Shown here: in pieces, positions 17,493 to 26,251 of the stretch
Position numbering within the stretch: the first letter of the stretch is position 1
Layout of the letters: every line of letters starts with the position of its first letter
Source of the DNA: Gallionella sp.
GTDB lineage: Bacteria > Pseudomonadota > Gammaproteobacteria > Burkholderiales > Gallionellaceae
NCBI GenBank assembly: GCA_024641025.1
Contig: JAHEDW010000022.1
Coordinates: 1 to 36,321 of the forward strand
Direction: 5' to 3'
Length of the DNA: 36,321 nucleotides
Notes under the pieces: generated by a model
Databases searched by the model: none
What the model was told of the DNA's origin: nothing
The model's input: only the letters and a program-made list of their open reading frames with translations
Translations under genes and position numbers: made by a program

Positions 17493-18707
17493 ATGCACGA
17501 TTATCCGCAATCAAGACACATAAAGTCAAAGCCGTTACGAAAAGGCATCTTTCAGCGCGCTATGGTGGGGGAGTTTGCGAGCAATGGATTGCTGGTGTTT
17601 GCAGTGTTGCTCGGCATTGTGGTGGTAAGTCAATTGATTCGATTGCTGGGAGACGCGGTCAGCGGGAGAATCGCTGTGGATGCAGTGCTGGCGCTGCTTG
17701 GTTTCAGCGCGATGAACTATCTCCCGGTGTTGCTTTCCGTCAGCCTATTCATATCCATCTTGTTGACGTTGTCGCGGAGTTATCGGGACAGCGAGATGGT
17801 GGTGTGGTTCAGTTCCGGCATTGGCCTGATACGCTGGATGGGTCCGGTGCTATGGTTTGCGGTGCCGGTAGTAGCAGTGATTGCACTGCTCAGCATGGTG
17901 CTGACGCCGTGGGCCTTGCTAAAGGCCGACCAGTTCAGGAATAAGCTGGAAAGCCGCGACGATGTTACTGCCGCTACTCCGGGGATGTTCCGTGAGTCAA
18001 GTCAGGCTGATCGTGTTTATTTTATTGAGAATGTGGATGCAGGCTCGAATCGCATCGGCAATGTTTTTGTCCAGTCGAATCAAAACGGCAGGACAGGTGT
18101 GATGGTGGCCCAGCAAGGCTTGCAGGAGACGCTGGCGAACGGGGATCGGTTTCTGGTGCTGCTCAATGGCACGCGCTATGAAGGGGAACGCGGGCAGCAT
18201 GACTACAGCATCGTAGAATTCGAGCGCTATGCGATTCGGATCGACAACGTGCCGGTCAAGCCGTCTCATGTTGGCGTACGCACCATGTCCACTCCCGAAT
18301 TGTGGCGCAATCCGACGCCATGGAATCTTGCGGAGCTTGATTGGCGCCTGGGTTTGCCAATCAGTGCTGCGCTGCTCGCAATAATGGCGATCCCTTTGGG
18401 TTACGTCAATCCGCGTGCGGGAAGATCGCTTAACCTGATCCTGGCCCTCGTGCTGTACATGCTCTACAACAACATGATCAGTGTCTCGAATTCCTGGGTA
18501 GGGCAGGGAAAATTGTCTCATGCCGTAGGACTTGCGGGGATACATGCCGTGATGCTACTGATTACCGTACTGATGTTCTACCGCCGGGTAAAACTTTTTT
18601 CGTTGCACCGGTTGCTTGCGAACAGGCATCGGCATCAAGGGGCCGAATCGCCCGGTGAGGCTGAACCGAACCTGCCTGCTCCGATTGAAAGTAGAGATAC
18701 GAGGTGA
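17493..18707 (+). CDS. lptF: LPS export ABC transporter permease LptF
   Basis: A 404-residue inner-membrane permease of the LptB2FG complex, which extracts lipopolysaccharide and passes it to LptC. There are three N-terminal membrane helices (about 30-50, 65-90, 115-140), a periplasmic beta-jellyroll (about 150-290) and three C-terminal helices (about 300-385). RDSEMVVWFSSG is the cytoplasmic coupling region that meets LptB. The extreme N-terminus is about 20 residues longer than in typical homologues, which begin near the IFQRA segment; no good SD precedes the ATG at 17493, so the true start is somewhat uncertain. The stop codon is embedded in the lptG Shine-Dalgarno. Confidence 0.93.
   Translation: MHDYPQSRHIKSKPLRKGIFQRAMVGEFASNGLLVFAVLLGIVVVSQLIRLLGDAVSGRIAVDAVLALLGFSAMNYLPVLLSVSLFISILLTLSRSYRDSEMVVWFSSGIGLIRWMGPVLWFAVPVVAVIALLSMVLTPWALLKADQFRNKLESRDDVTAATPGMFRESSQADRVYFIENVDAGSNRIGNVFVQSNQNGRTGVMVAQQGLQETLANGDRFLVLLNGTRYEGERGQHDYSIVEFERYAIRIDNVPVKPSHVGVRTMSTPELWRNPTPWNLAELDWRLGLPISAALLAIMAIPLGYVNPRAGRSLNLILALVLYMLYNNMISVSNSWVGQGKLSHAVGLAGIHAVMLLITVLMFYRRVKLFSLHRLLANRHRHQGAESPGEAEPNLPAPIESRDTR
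18701..18707 (+). promoter_or_regulatory. Strong Shine-Dalgarno of lptG, overlapping the lptF stop
   Basis: GAGGTGA ends four bases before the ATA at 18712. Its last three bases are the lptF stop codon, so lptG translation is probably coupled to lptF termination. The site fixes the lptG start better than the upstream TTG codons, which have no SD. Confidence 0.65.
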
Positions 18708-18711
18708 AGCC

Positions 18712-19788
18712 ATAAATCTGCTTACACGTTATCTGGGCCGAGAAATCTATGTCAGTGTTGCGCTGGTGCTCGCGGCATTGTTGATGCTGTTTGCCTTCCT
18801 GGACTTTATCCGTGAACTGAGTTCGATGGGGGAGGGTGAATATCACCTGGGTTATGTGTTGCTGTTCGTGCTGCTGACGGTGCCCGGCCACATATACGAA
18901 CTGTTTCCGGTCGTGGTGCTGGTGGGAACCATCTTTGCGCTGGTGCAGATGGCTTCCAATTCTGAGATCACGGTCTTCCGGTCCTCAGGCGCATCCTTGG
19001 GCCAATTGATCGGCGCGCTTTTCAAGATTGCCCTGCCATTGGTTCTGTTCAGTTTCATTTGTGGTGAATTTCTGGCGCCACCGAGCGAACGTATGGCCCA
19101 GAAATTGAGGTTGAAGGCCCAGAATGCACAGGTGTCCCTGAAGGAGTTTCGTTCAGGCGTGTGGGTCAAGGATGAGCGCAGCTTCGTGAACGTGAAGAAC
19201 GTGATGCCAGATACCAGCCTGACAAATATCGAAATCTTCCGCTTCGATGAAAAATATCACCTGCAGGAGATCATCAACGCCAAGCGGGCAAGTTTTGTCG
19301 AAAAAGGAATATGGAGACTCGAAGAGGTTATGGAGACGAGTTTCAGGAGTTCGGGCGTGACCGTCTCGGACTGGCCCAGCCTGGAATGGCGCTCGGCACT
19401 GAACCCGGAGATCTTCAGCGTTTTGCTTGTCGTTCCTGAGCAGATGTCGGCATGGCATCTGTATCAGTATACCGAGCATCTTCGAGACAATCGCCAAAAG
19501 AGCGGGCGCTATGAAATCGCGATGTGGAACAAGCTGGTATATCCATTCGCCACCTTGGTGATGATGATTCTGGCACTGCCTTTTGCAAACTACCATCGAC
19601 GTGCGGGCGGGGTGGGCGCGATGGTGTTCATGGGTATCGTGCTTGGTTTGCTGTATCACTTCTTCGGGCGACTGGTTGGCAGTCTGGGCGCGCTCAATGA
19701 CTGGCAGCCGTTCATCAGTGCAACGGCGATGACAGGCGTATTCTTGTTATTTGGGTTTGCGACGCTTTGGTGGACCGAGCGGCGTTAG
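18712..19788 (+). CDS. lptG: LPS export ABC transporter permease LptG, probable ATA start
   Basis: A 358-residue partner of LptF in LPS export: three N-terminal membrane helices (about 12-32, 53-80, 98-118), a periplasmic jellyroll domain (about 125-270) and three C-terminal helices. FRSSGASLGQLIG is the coupling region. Homologues begin with Met directly before the NLLTRYLGREIY-like stretch, and here that codon is ATA, four bases after GAGGTGA. No ATG or GTG lies in frame nearby. Alternatives are TTG at 18685 or 18616, inside lptF and without an SD. Rare AUA initiation, or a sequencing error for ATG, would explain this. It is convergent with the DUF3106 gene. Confidence 0.92.
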   Translation: MNLLTRYLGREIYVSVALVLAALLMLFAFLDFIRELSSMGEGEYHLGYVLLFVLLTVPGHIYELFPVVVLVGTIFALVQMASNSEITVFRSSGASLGQLIGALFKIALPLVLFSFICGEFLAPPSERMAQKLRLKAQNAQVSLKEFRSGVWVKDERSFVNVKNVMPDTSLTNIEIFRFDEKYHLQEIINAKRASFVEKGIWRLEEVMETSFRSSGVTVSDWPSLEWRSALNPEIFSVLLVVPEQMSAWHLYQYTEHLRDNRQKSGRYEIAMWNKLVYPFATLVMMILALPFANYHRRAGGVGAMVFMGIVLGLLYHFFGRLVGSLGALNDWQPFISATAMTGVFLLFGFATLWWTERR

Positions 19789-19837
19789 ATCAACAAGCAC
19801 CGCTGAAGCGGGGCAGAATTCGGGATGGCCTGCCGCA

Positions 19838-20281
19838 TCATTTGGCAGAATCGTTGGTCCCAGTGTCAGATTGTTGTGCTTTTTGTTGCTGTTCTTGCTT
19901 GATCATCTGCTTTACCTCCTCGCGCGTATCTGCCGGCACCTTTTGAAAGGCTTGATACTTTTCCCGTGCAGCCTCGCGTTGTTCAGGGGTAAGTTTGCTC
20001 CAAACCGTCAGGCGTTCCTGAAAGCGCTGTTTTTCCACATGTGACAGTTGATGGTAGCCTTTTGCAGTCTTGAGCAGGCGTTGTTGCTGGGTCTCAGGCA
20101 GGCTGTCCCATTGTTGTGCCAACGGAGCGAGTGCTTCCTTCTGCGCATGGGAGAGCGATTGCCAGGATTCTGGTGCAGCGCTGGCTGGTGAACTGACCAG
20201 GAACGGCAGCAATACGATAGCGGCTAGAAATAGTCTGGTGAACACAAGAATAATCTTAACGAATATGTGGTTATGATTCAA
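19838..20281 (-). CDS. Periplasmic DUF3106 protein with LTxxQ-like repeats
   Basis: 147 residues with an N-terminal signal peptide or anchor (about 8-35, ending SSPASA). The rest is all helix and contains repeated Leu-x-x-x-Gln/Glu turns: LSHAQ, LPETQ, LSHVE and LTPEQREAAREKYQAF, each followed by charged residues and spaced about 20 apart, with conserved Trp (SWQSL, QWDSL, VWSKL). Such LTxxQ motifs are known from the periplasmic CpxP/Spy/CnrX group. The family name DUF3106 is from memory. It overlaps the DUF3619 gene as ATGA, the third gene of a sigma-factor triad. A role as a periplasmic sensor or chaperone is inference. Confidence 0.85.
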   Translation of the reverse strand: MNHNHIFVKIILVFTRLFLAAIVLLPFLVSSPASAAPESWQSLSHAQKEALAPLAQQWDSLPETQQQRLLKTAKGYHQLSHVEKQRFQERLTVWSKLTPEQREAAREKYQAFQKVPADTREEVKQMIKQEQQQKAQQSDTGTNDSAK

Positions 20282-20610
20282 TCGACAAAAACTTCTATCG
20301 GCAACTCGTCCGTCAGGATGGCAACATCAAGCTCGCTGATCTGTTGCTCCCTGGCGTGTTTCCAATAGCCTGCGGTGAACATCAGAATAGCCACAAGCAA
20401 GCCGGTTGCCAGCCATTGCTGTCCCGAGTGGGGTGTCAGATTATGTGTCCAGTTGCCTGTGCTAAGCGCGGTTGAGGGCGAGCGAACCAGTTGTCTTTCG
20501 AGCGCATTCTTGCGTGCCTCAGCCAAGGCGGACAACGTGCTGGTGTCCAGTTGCCGTGAACTTTGTGTCAGTAATTGAGCGACCTTCCCGGGATCCAGCT
20601 TGGTGGTCAT
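20278..20610 (-). CDS. DUF3619 single-TM protein, anti-sigma candidate
   Basis: 110 residues. The N-terminal ~65 are helical and probably cytoplasmic, with no signal peptide. One membrane helix follows (about 66-83, WLATGLLVAILMFTAGYW), then a short acidic tail (ELDVAILTDELPIEVFVD), probably periplasmic. It overlaps the sigma-factor stop (ATGA) and the DUF3106 start (ATGA). Position and topology fit a small membrane anti-sigma factor such as CnrY; there is no zinc-binding HxxxCxxC motif of the ZAS type. DUF3619 is recalled, and the anti-sigma role is inference. Confidence 0.85.
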   Translation of the reverse strand: MTTKLDPGKVAQLLTQSSRQLDTSTLSALAEARKNALERQLVRSPSTALSTGNWTHNLTPHSGQQWLATGLLVAILMFTAGYWKHAREQQISELDVAILTDELPIEVFVD

Positions 20611-21176
20611 GGCAATTCGACTCCTTTCGATTTAAGGGTAGCGGCGAGTGCGTGGGTCGCTCGAGAACAGTGGGTTTTTACACTTCCTTCCGTGCAGCCC
20701 ATCGCAGCGGCTGTTTCAATTGTATCCAGTCCCTCCCAGTAACGCAGCAGGAATGCTTCGCGTTGACGCGCCGGAAGCTCGCTCAGGGCATTTTCAATCA
20801 ACTCGATAATTTGCTTTTGTTGTATGGCGCTGTCGGGTGCGGCTGGAACGGAGGGATTTTCGCTATCCTCCAGTATATCCAGCGGATCGAATTCCTCTTC
20901 CTCGTGTTTCGATTGCATGCCGGAAAACAGAGTTACCCAGGCGGTCCTTACCTTTTGCCTGCGATAATGATCGCGGATAGTGTTTTGCAGGATCCGCTGG
21001 AAGAGCGGCGGCAGTTCATCCGCCGGTCGGTCACCGTATTTCTCGGCGAGCTTGAGCATCGCATCCTGGACAATGTCCAGCGCTACCTGAGCATCTCTTA
21101 CGGCAAAGACTGCATGCTTGTATGCCCTGCGTTCGACACTGCTGAGAAATTGGCTTAGTTCGGCGGGAGTGCTCAG
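20607..21176 (-). CDS. ECF-type RNA polymerase sigma factor, probable CTG start
   Basis: 189 residues. Region 2 runs over about 13-60 (RAYKHAVFAVRDAQVALDIV, QDAMLKLAEKY, LFQRILQNTIRDHYRR). A Glu/Asp-rich linker follows (KHEEEEFDPLDILEDSE). Region 4 has LPARQREAFLLRYWEGLDTIETAAAMGC and the helix-turn-helix GCTEGSVKTHCSRATHAL. The first ATG in frame (21059) would delete half of region 2. Upstream of it there is no ATG, GTG or TTG before the in-frame stop at 21186-21188, but a CTG at 21176 sits four bases after GAGGTGA and gives the expected N-terminus. It is divergent from ilvB. Its regulon is unknown. Confidence 0.9.
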   Translation of the reverse strand: MSTPAELSQFLSSVERRAYKHAVFAVRDAQVALDIVQDAMLKLAEKYGDRPADELPPLFQRILQNTIRDHYRRQKVRTAWVTLFSGMQSKHEEEEFDPLDILEDSENPSVPAAPDSAIQQKQIIELIENALSELPARQREAFLLRYWEGLDTIETAAAMGCTEGSVKTHCSRATHALAATLKSKGVELP

Positions 21177-21180
21177 TTTT

Positions 21181-21187
21181 TCACCTC
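21181..21187 (-). promoter_or_regulatory. Strong Shine-Dalgarno deciding the CTG start of the sigma factor
   Basis: GAGGTGA on the minus strand, four bases before CTG (21174-21176). It has the same sequence and spacing as the lptG site. The in-frame stop at 21186-21188 overlaps it, so no longer N-terminus is possible. Confidence 0.7.
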
Positions 21188-21257
21188 ATACTAGTTCGCG
21201 CATGGTAGCAAATTGTCAGTCTTGCCGCTTGAAACCATGTCATTAGCACGGCAAAGG

Positions 21258-21286
21258 TTGACCAAAACGTCGCCAACCATTATCTT
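21258..21286 (+). promoter_or_regulatory. Sigma-70 promoter of ilvB-ilvH-ilvC
   Basis: TTGACC (21258-21263), a 17-bp spacer, then TATCTT (21281-21286). The predicted start is near 21293, giving a leader of about 45 bases. I see no Ile/Val/Leu-rich leader peptide in that leader. Confidence 0.65.
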
Positions 21287-21337
21287 ACACGGTCTTTTTT
21301 GGCTTAAATCCAAGGTGTCTGTGATGGGGTGCATGTG

Positions 21338-23047
21338 ATGGAATTGACCGGTGCGGAGATCGCTATCCGCTGTTTGCAGGAAGAGGGGGTCGAGTATATA
21401 TTCGGTTACCCGGGCGGTGCGGTGCTGCATATCTATGATGCACTGTTTGAGCAGGATAAGGTCAAGCATATATTGGTTCGCCATGAACAGGCGGCGGTAC
21501 ATGCCGCGGACGGTTATGCACGTTCTTCGGAGAAAGTGGGCGTAGCGCTGGTCACCTCCGGACCAGGACTCACCAATGCGGTTACCGGCATTGCCACTGC
21601 ATACATGGACTCCATTCCTCTGGTTATCATCAGTGGCCAGGTTCCTACCTATGCCATCGGTGAAGATGCCTTCCAGGAAGTGGACGCCGTAGGCATAACC
21701 CGACCCTGTGTAAAGCACAACTATCTGGTCAAGGACGTCAAGGACATCGCCACGACCATCAAGAAGGCGTTTTACCTGGCCAAGTCAGGACGCCCCGGGC
21801 CGGTGCTGGTGGATATTCCAAAAGACATATCCAATAACAAGACCGAATTCGACTATCCCAGCAGCGTTTCTATCCGATCCTACAATCCGGTCGGCAAGGG
21901 CGAAATTGAACAGGTAAAGCGTGCAGCAAAGTTGCTGTTGGAAGCAAAACGTCCAATGGTTTATAGCGGCGGTGGCGTGGTGCTGTCAGGTGCAGCGTCG
22001 CAGCTGACCGAGTTAGTGCGCATGCTCGGCTTTCCTTGCACGAACACGCTGATGGGTTTGGGCGGTTATCCTGCCACAGACAAGCAGTTCCTTGGCATGC
22101 CTGGCATGCATGGCACGTATGAAGCATGCATGGCGATGCAACATTGTGATGTGCTGATCGCGATCGGTGCGCGATTTGACGACCGTGTCGTTGGCAATGT
22201 CGAGCATTTCGCCCAGGTTCCTCGCAAGATCATCCATATCGATATCGATCCTTCCTCGATCGCCAAACGGGTAAAGGTGGATGTCCCGGTGGTTGGCGAT
22301 CTCAAACTGGTGCTTGAGCAATTGTTGGTTGAGTTCCGCAACATCAAGCGCAAGCCAAACGCCAAAGATTTGGCTGCATGGTGGAAGCAGATCGATGAAT
22401 GGCGTGTCAAGGGTGGCGGCTTGCGCTATAAGAATTCCACCGAGATCATCAAGCCACAATTCGTGATCGAGAAACTCTACGAGATCACGGGCGGCGATGC
22501 ATTCGTGACTTCGGATGTCGGCCAGCATCAAATGTGGGCAGCGCAATATTACAAGTTCAACAAGCCGCGCCGCTGGATCAATTCGGGTGGCTTGGGTACG
22601 ATGGGTTTCGGCTTGCCTGCTGCCATGGGGGTTCAGCTCATCAATCCGGGTGCAACGGTGGCATGCGTCACGGGCGAAGGAAGCATCCAGATGAACATTC
22701 AGGAGCTGTCCACCTGCAAGCAGTTCCATTTGCCGATAAAGCTGTTGTCACTTAACAACCGTTATCTCGGCATGGTGCGGCAATGGCAGGAATTCTTCCA
22801 CGGTAACCGCTATTCTGAATCCTACATGGATGCATTGCCTGATTTTGTTAAGCTGGCAGAATCCTACGGACATATCGGGATACGCATAGACAAGCCTTCC
22901 GATGTCGAGCCTGCAATTAAAGAGGCTTTTTCACGCAAGGACGACCTGGTGTTCATGGACTTCCAGACCGACCCGACGGAAAACGTATTTCCGATGGTGC
23001 CCGGCGGCAAGGGGTTGTCGGAAGTGATTTTGTCGGAGGACCTGTAA
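21338..23047 (+). CDS. ilvB: Acetolactate synthase, large catalytic subunit
   Basis: 569 residues, a ThDP- and FAD-dependent enzyme that condenses pyruvate to acetolactate (or with 2-oxobutyrate), the first common step to valine, leucine and isoleucine. Visible are GYPGGAVLHIYDALF, the catalytic Glu in RHEQAAVHAADGYAR, the FAD-binding centre (GARFDDRVVGN), and the ThDP motif in its GEGSIQMNIQELST form ending in LNN. The start ATG at 21338 has GGGGTG six bases before it; a GTG at 21329 is an alternative. The stop overlaps the ilvH start (TAATG). Some annotations would call this gene ilvI. Confidence 0.96.
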   Translation: MELTGAEIAIRCLQEEGVEYIFGYPGGAVLHIYDALFEQDKVKHILVRHEQAAVHAADGYARSSEKVGVALVTSGPGLTNAVTGIATAYMDSIPLVIISGQVPTYAIGEDAFQEVDAVGITRPCVKHNYLVKDVKDIATTIKKAFYLAKSGRPGPVLVDIPKDISNNKTEFDYPSSVSIRSYNPVGKGEIEQVKRAAKLLLEAKRPMVYSGGGVVLSGAASQLTELVRMLGFPCTNTLMGLGGYPATDKQFLGMPGMHGTYEACMAMQHCDVLIAIGARFDDRVVGNVEHFAQVPRKIIHIDIDPSSIAKRVKVDVPVVGDLKLVLEQLLVEFRNIKRKPNAKDLAAWWKQIDEWRVKGGGLRYKNSTEIIKPQFVIEKLYEITGGDAFVTSDVGQHQMWAAQYYKFNKPRRWINSGGLGTMGFGLPAAMGVQLINPGATVACVTGEGSIQMNIQELSTCKQFHLPIKLLSLNNRYLGMVRQWQEFFHGNRYSESYMDALPDFVKLAESYGHIGIRIDKPSDVEPAIKEAFSRKDDLVFMDFQTDPTENVFPMVPGGKGLSEVILSEDL

Positions 23048-23538
23048 TGCGCCACATCATTTCTCTGCTGATGGAAAACGAAGCGGGTGCGCTGTCACGT
23101 GTGGCCGGACTGTTCTCTGCACGTGGATATAACATCGAGTCACTTGTGGTCGCACCGACAGAAGACCCGACCTTGTCTCGCATGACCATCGTCACGAGCG
23201 GTTCGGATGCCGTCATCGAGCAGATCAACAAGCAGCTCAACAAACTCATCGACGTTGCAGCGGTAATGGACCTGAGCGAAGGCGAACACCTTGAGCGCGA
23301 ACTGATGCTGGTCAAGGTGAGCGCCCTCGGTCAAGACCGTGAAGAACTGAAGCTCATGACTGACATCTTCCGCGGTCGCATCATCGATGTTTCCGACAAG
23401 ACCTATATCATCGAGCTTACTGGAACCGGCCATAAGTTGGACAGTTTCCTGCAGGCGATTGACCACGGCCTGATTCTTGAAACAGTGCGAACAGGTGCAT
23501 CCGGCATTGGTCGCGGCGGACGGATTTTGAAACTTTAA
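23047..23538 (+). CDS. ilvH: Acetolactate synthase, small regulatory subunit
   Basis: 163 residues, the normal length. It has an N-terminal ACT domain (ISLLMENEAGALSRVAGLFSARGYNIESL) followed by a second ferredoxin-like domain (about 80-160, ELMLVKVSA ... GRGGRILKL). It activates IlvB and confers feedback inhibition by valine bound at the ACT interface. Translation is coupled to ilvB by a one-base TAATG overlap, and ilvC follows after 18 bp. Confidence 0.96.
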   Translation: MRHIISLLMENEAGALSRVAGLFSARGYNIESLVVAPTEDPTLSRMTIVTSGSDAVIEQINKQLNKLIDVAAVMDLSEGEHLERELMLVKVSALGQDREELKLMTDIFRGRIIDVSDKTYIIELTGTGHKLDSFLQAIDHGLILETVRTGASGIGRGGRILKL

Positions 23539-24573
<1,035 letters not shown>

Positions 24574-24592
24574 ATACAAGAGGGCGGCAAAG

Positions 24593-24629
24593 GGGAACGG
24601 TTTGTTGCAGTACTGCTCAGATCGTTCCC
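24593..24629. other. Stem-loop after ilvC
   Basis: GGGAACG (24593-24599) pairs with CGTTCCC (24623-24629). The loop contains the palindrome GCAGTACTGC. No T-run follows, so it may be a weak terminator or an mRNA-stabilising hairpin between ilvC and psd. Confidence 0.45.
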
Positions 24630-24653
24630 TGGGCTACCTTTCTCAACCATTAA

Positions 24654-25295
24654 ATGAATAATTACCCTCACCCGATCATTGCCCGAGAGGGCTGGCCGTT
24701 CCTGGCCATTTCAATAATCTTGGCGATCGCTGTCACCGCTTGGTGCGCGGTATGGTCGATTCCTTTTTGGATCATTGCGCTGTTCGTGCTGCAATTCTTC
24801 CGTGATCCGCCGCGAGATGTCCCGCAGGACGCAGGTGCGGTTCTGTCGCCGGCAGACGGAAGAATCGTCGCGGTGGAACGAACCAACGATCCTTACGTGC
24901 AGCGCGAGGCGATCAAGGTCAGCGTGTTCATGAACGTGTTCAATGTTCATTCGAATCGCAGTCCGGTAGATGGCACGGTGCAAAAGGTCAGTTATTTCCC
25001 CGGTAAGTTCGTCAATGCCGATCTGGACAAGGCTTCGACCGATAATGAGCGAAACGCAGTATGGTTGAAAACTGCTAGTGGCGTAGATGTCACCTCGGTT
25101 CAGGTTGCGGGATTGATCGCGCGGCGTATACTTTGTTATGTAAAGGCTGGGGATGTGCTGACGCGCGGACAACGCTATGGATTTATCCGCTTCGGTTCCC
25201 GAGTGGACGTATATCTTCCTTTGGATGCAAGCGTGAAGGTCAGCATCGGTGACAAGGTTTCGGCAACCACGACCATATTGGCAATGCTGGCTTAA
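24654..25295 (+). CDS. psd: Phosphatidylserine decarboxylase proenzyme
   Basis: 213 residues, the short bacterial form. It decarboxylates phosphatidylserine to phosphatidylethanolamine at the inner membrane. There are one or two N-terminal membrane segments (about 15-48), the conserved [11 protein letters not shown], the LSPADGRIV strand, the [16 protein letters not shown] core, and the self-cleavage site RFGSRVDVY, where the Ser after Gly becomes the pyruvoyl cofactor. No clear SD precedes the ATG, but the N-terminus matches the family. It is followed by pssA after 17 bp, so consecutive steps of PE synthesis are co-expressed. Confidence 0.95.
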   Translation: MNNYPHPIIAREGWPFLAISIILAIAVTAWCAVWSIPFWIIALFVLQFFRDPPRDVPQDAGAVLSPADGRIVAVERTNDPYVQREAIKVSVFMNVFNVHSNRSPVDGTVQKVSYFPGKFVNADLDKASTDNERNAVWLKTASGVDVTSVQVAGLIARRILCYVKAGDVLTRGQRYGFIRFGSRVDVYLPLDASVKVSIGDKVSATTTILAMLA

Positions 25296-25312
25296 TGGGT
25301 TTACTCTAGCGC

Positions 25313-26062
25313 ATGGACGAATTCGATACTCGCAAACCAATGAACCTGCGCAGGCGGGGCATATATCTGCTGCCCAACCTGTTCACGACTGGCGCGCTGT
25401 TTGCTGGCTTCTATGCGATCGTGCAGGCAATGAACAGCCGTTTCGAATATGCCGCCGTGGCGATTTTCATTGCCATGGTGCTGGATGGTCTGGACGGGCG
25501 CGTGGCGAGGCTGACACATACACAGAGTGAATTTGGCGCGGAATACGACAGTCTTTCAGACATGGTCTCGTTTGGCGTTGCGCCTTCGCTGGTGGTTTAC
25601 GAATGGGCGCTAAAGGGTCTGGGTAAATGGGGTTGGTTCGCGGCCTTTATATACTGTGCAGCCACTGCGCTTCGCCTGGCGCGCTTCAACACAAACATCG
25701 ACGTGGTCGACAAGCGATATTTCCAGGGCTTGCCCAGTCCTGCAGCAGCGGCACTGGTCGCAGGATTTGTCTGGGTGATGCACGACTACGAGATCAGCGG
25801 CGAATCCGTGCATTGGTATGCTGCCGCACTGGCTGTGTTTGCAGGCTTGAGTATGGTCAGCAACCTGCCGTTCTATAGCTTCAAGGACCTGAACATGCGC
25901 AAGAGCGTGCCTTTCGTGGCGATCTTCCTGGCGGCCTTGTTTCTCATATTCATTTCAAGTTACCCGCCTGGGGTGCTGTTCGGCCTTTTCATGTGCTATG
26001 CGCTGTCCGGCTACGTGATCTGGGTATGGCGAAAACGCCACAAACCATCACCCATTGCGTGA
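25313..26062 (+). CDS. pssA: CDP-diacylglycerol-serine O-phosphatidyltransferase
   Basis: 249 residues, an integral-membrane CDP-alcohol phosphatidyltransferase that makes phosphatidylserine, the substrate of Psd. The family signature D-G-x2-A-R-x8-G-x3-D-x3-D is intact at about 63-87 (LDGRVAR ... FGAEYDSLSD). Seven or so membrane helices are visible, from NLFTTGALFAGFYAIV to the C-terminal LFGLFMCYALSGYVIWVW. An in-frame ATG at 25340 is an alternative start, and neither has a strong SD. The end of the gene overlaps the -35 box of the proposed leuA promoter. Confidence 0.95.
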   Translation: MDEFDTRKPMNLRRRGIYLLPNLFTTGALFAGFYAIVQAMNSRFEYAAVAIFIAMVLDGLDGRVARLTHTQSEFGAEYDSLSDMVSFGVAPSLVVYEWALKGLGKWGWFAAFIYCAATALRLARFNTNIDVVDKRYFQGLPSPAAAALVAGFVWVMHDYEISGESVHWYAAALAVFAGLSMVSNLPFYSFKDLNMRKSVPFVAIFLAALFLIFISSYPPGVLFGLFMCYALSGYVIWVWRKRHKPSPIA

Positions 26063-26083
26063 GATGGCAAAACTGGTTATATT
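26055..26083 (+). promoter_or_regulatory. Candidate promoter of the leuA leader
   Basis: TTGCGT (26055-26060), a 17-bp spacer, then TATATT (26078-26083). The predicted start falls at about 26090, the first base of the leader ATG, so the leader message would be leaderless or nearly so. Confidence 0.5.
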
Positions 26084-26089
26084 CGAGCC

Positions 26090-26170
26090 ATGCACTTTTC
26101 TACCCACATCGCAATACTCCACTCCACGTTCAGCCTGTTGGCTGCGCTGCTGCTGCGCTGCGCGCGCTAA
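26090..26170 (+). CDS. leuL: Putative leu leader peptide (attenuator)
   Basis: A 26-codon ORF, too short for ordinary gene calling, ending 81 bp before leuA. Six of 26 residues are Leu, concentrated in SLLAALLL (residues 15-22), with codons CTG TTG ... CTG CTG CTG. It lacks a good SD, but a promoter places its ATG at the transcript 5' end. Downstream, two mutually exclusive hairpins can form (26201-26220 and 26214-26231). The position, Leu run and alternative structures fit a transcription attenuator sensing Leu-tRNA. A classical T-tract terminator is lacking, so the mechanism is uncertain. Confidence 0.5.
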   Translation: MHFSTHIAILHSTFSLLAALLLRCAR

Positions 26171-26200
26171 CAATCTTTCCCTAAAAGTTTGAATTAAGCG

Positions 26201-26231
26201 CGGCAACCGTATCGGTTCCGCAGGTTGAACC
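26201..26231 (+). promoter_or_regulatory. Alternative hairpins in the leuA leader
   Basis: Hairpin A pairs CGGcAACCG (26201-26209, one bulge) with CGGTTCCG (26213-26220). Hairpin B pairs GGTTC (26214-26218) with GAACC (26227-26231) and is followed by TATTTGTAT. They share bases 26214-26218 and exclude each other. Confidence 0.4.
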
Positions 26232-26251
26232 TATTTGTATCGGAGAACAGC

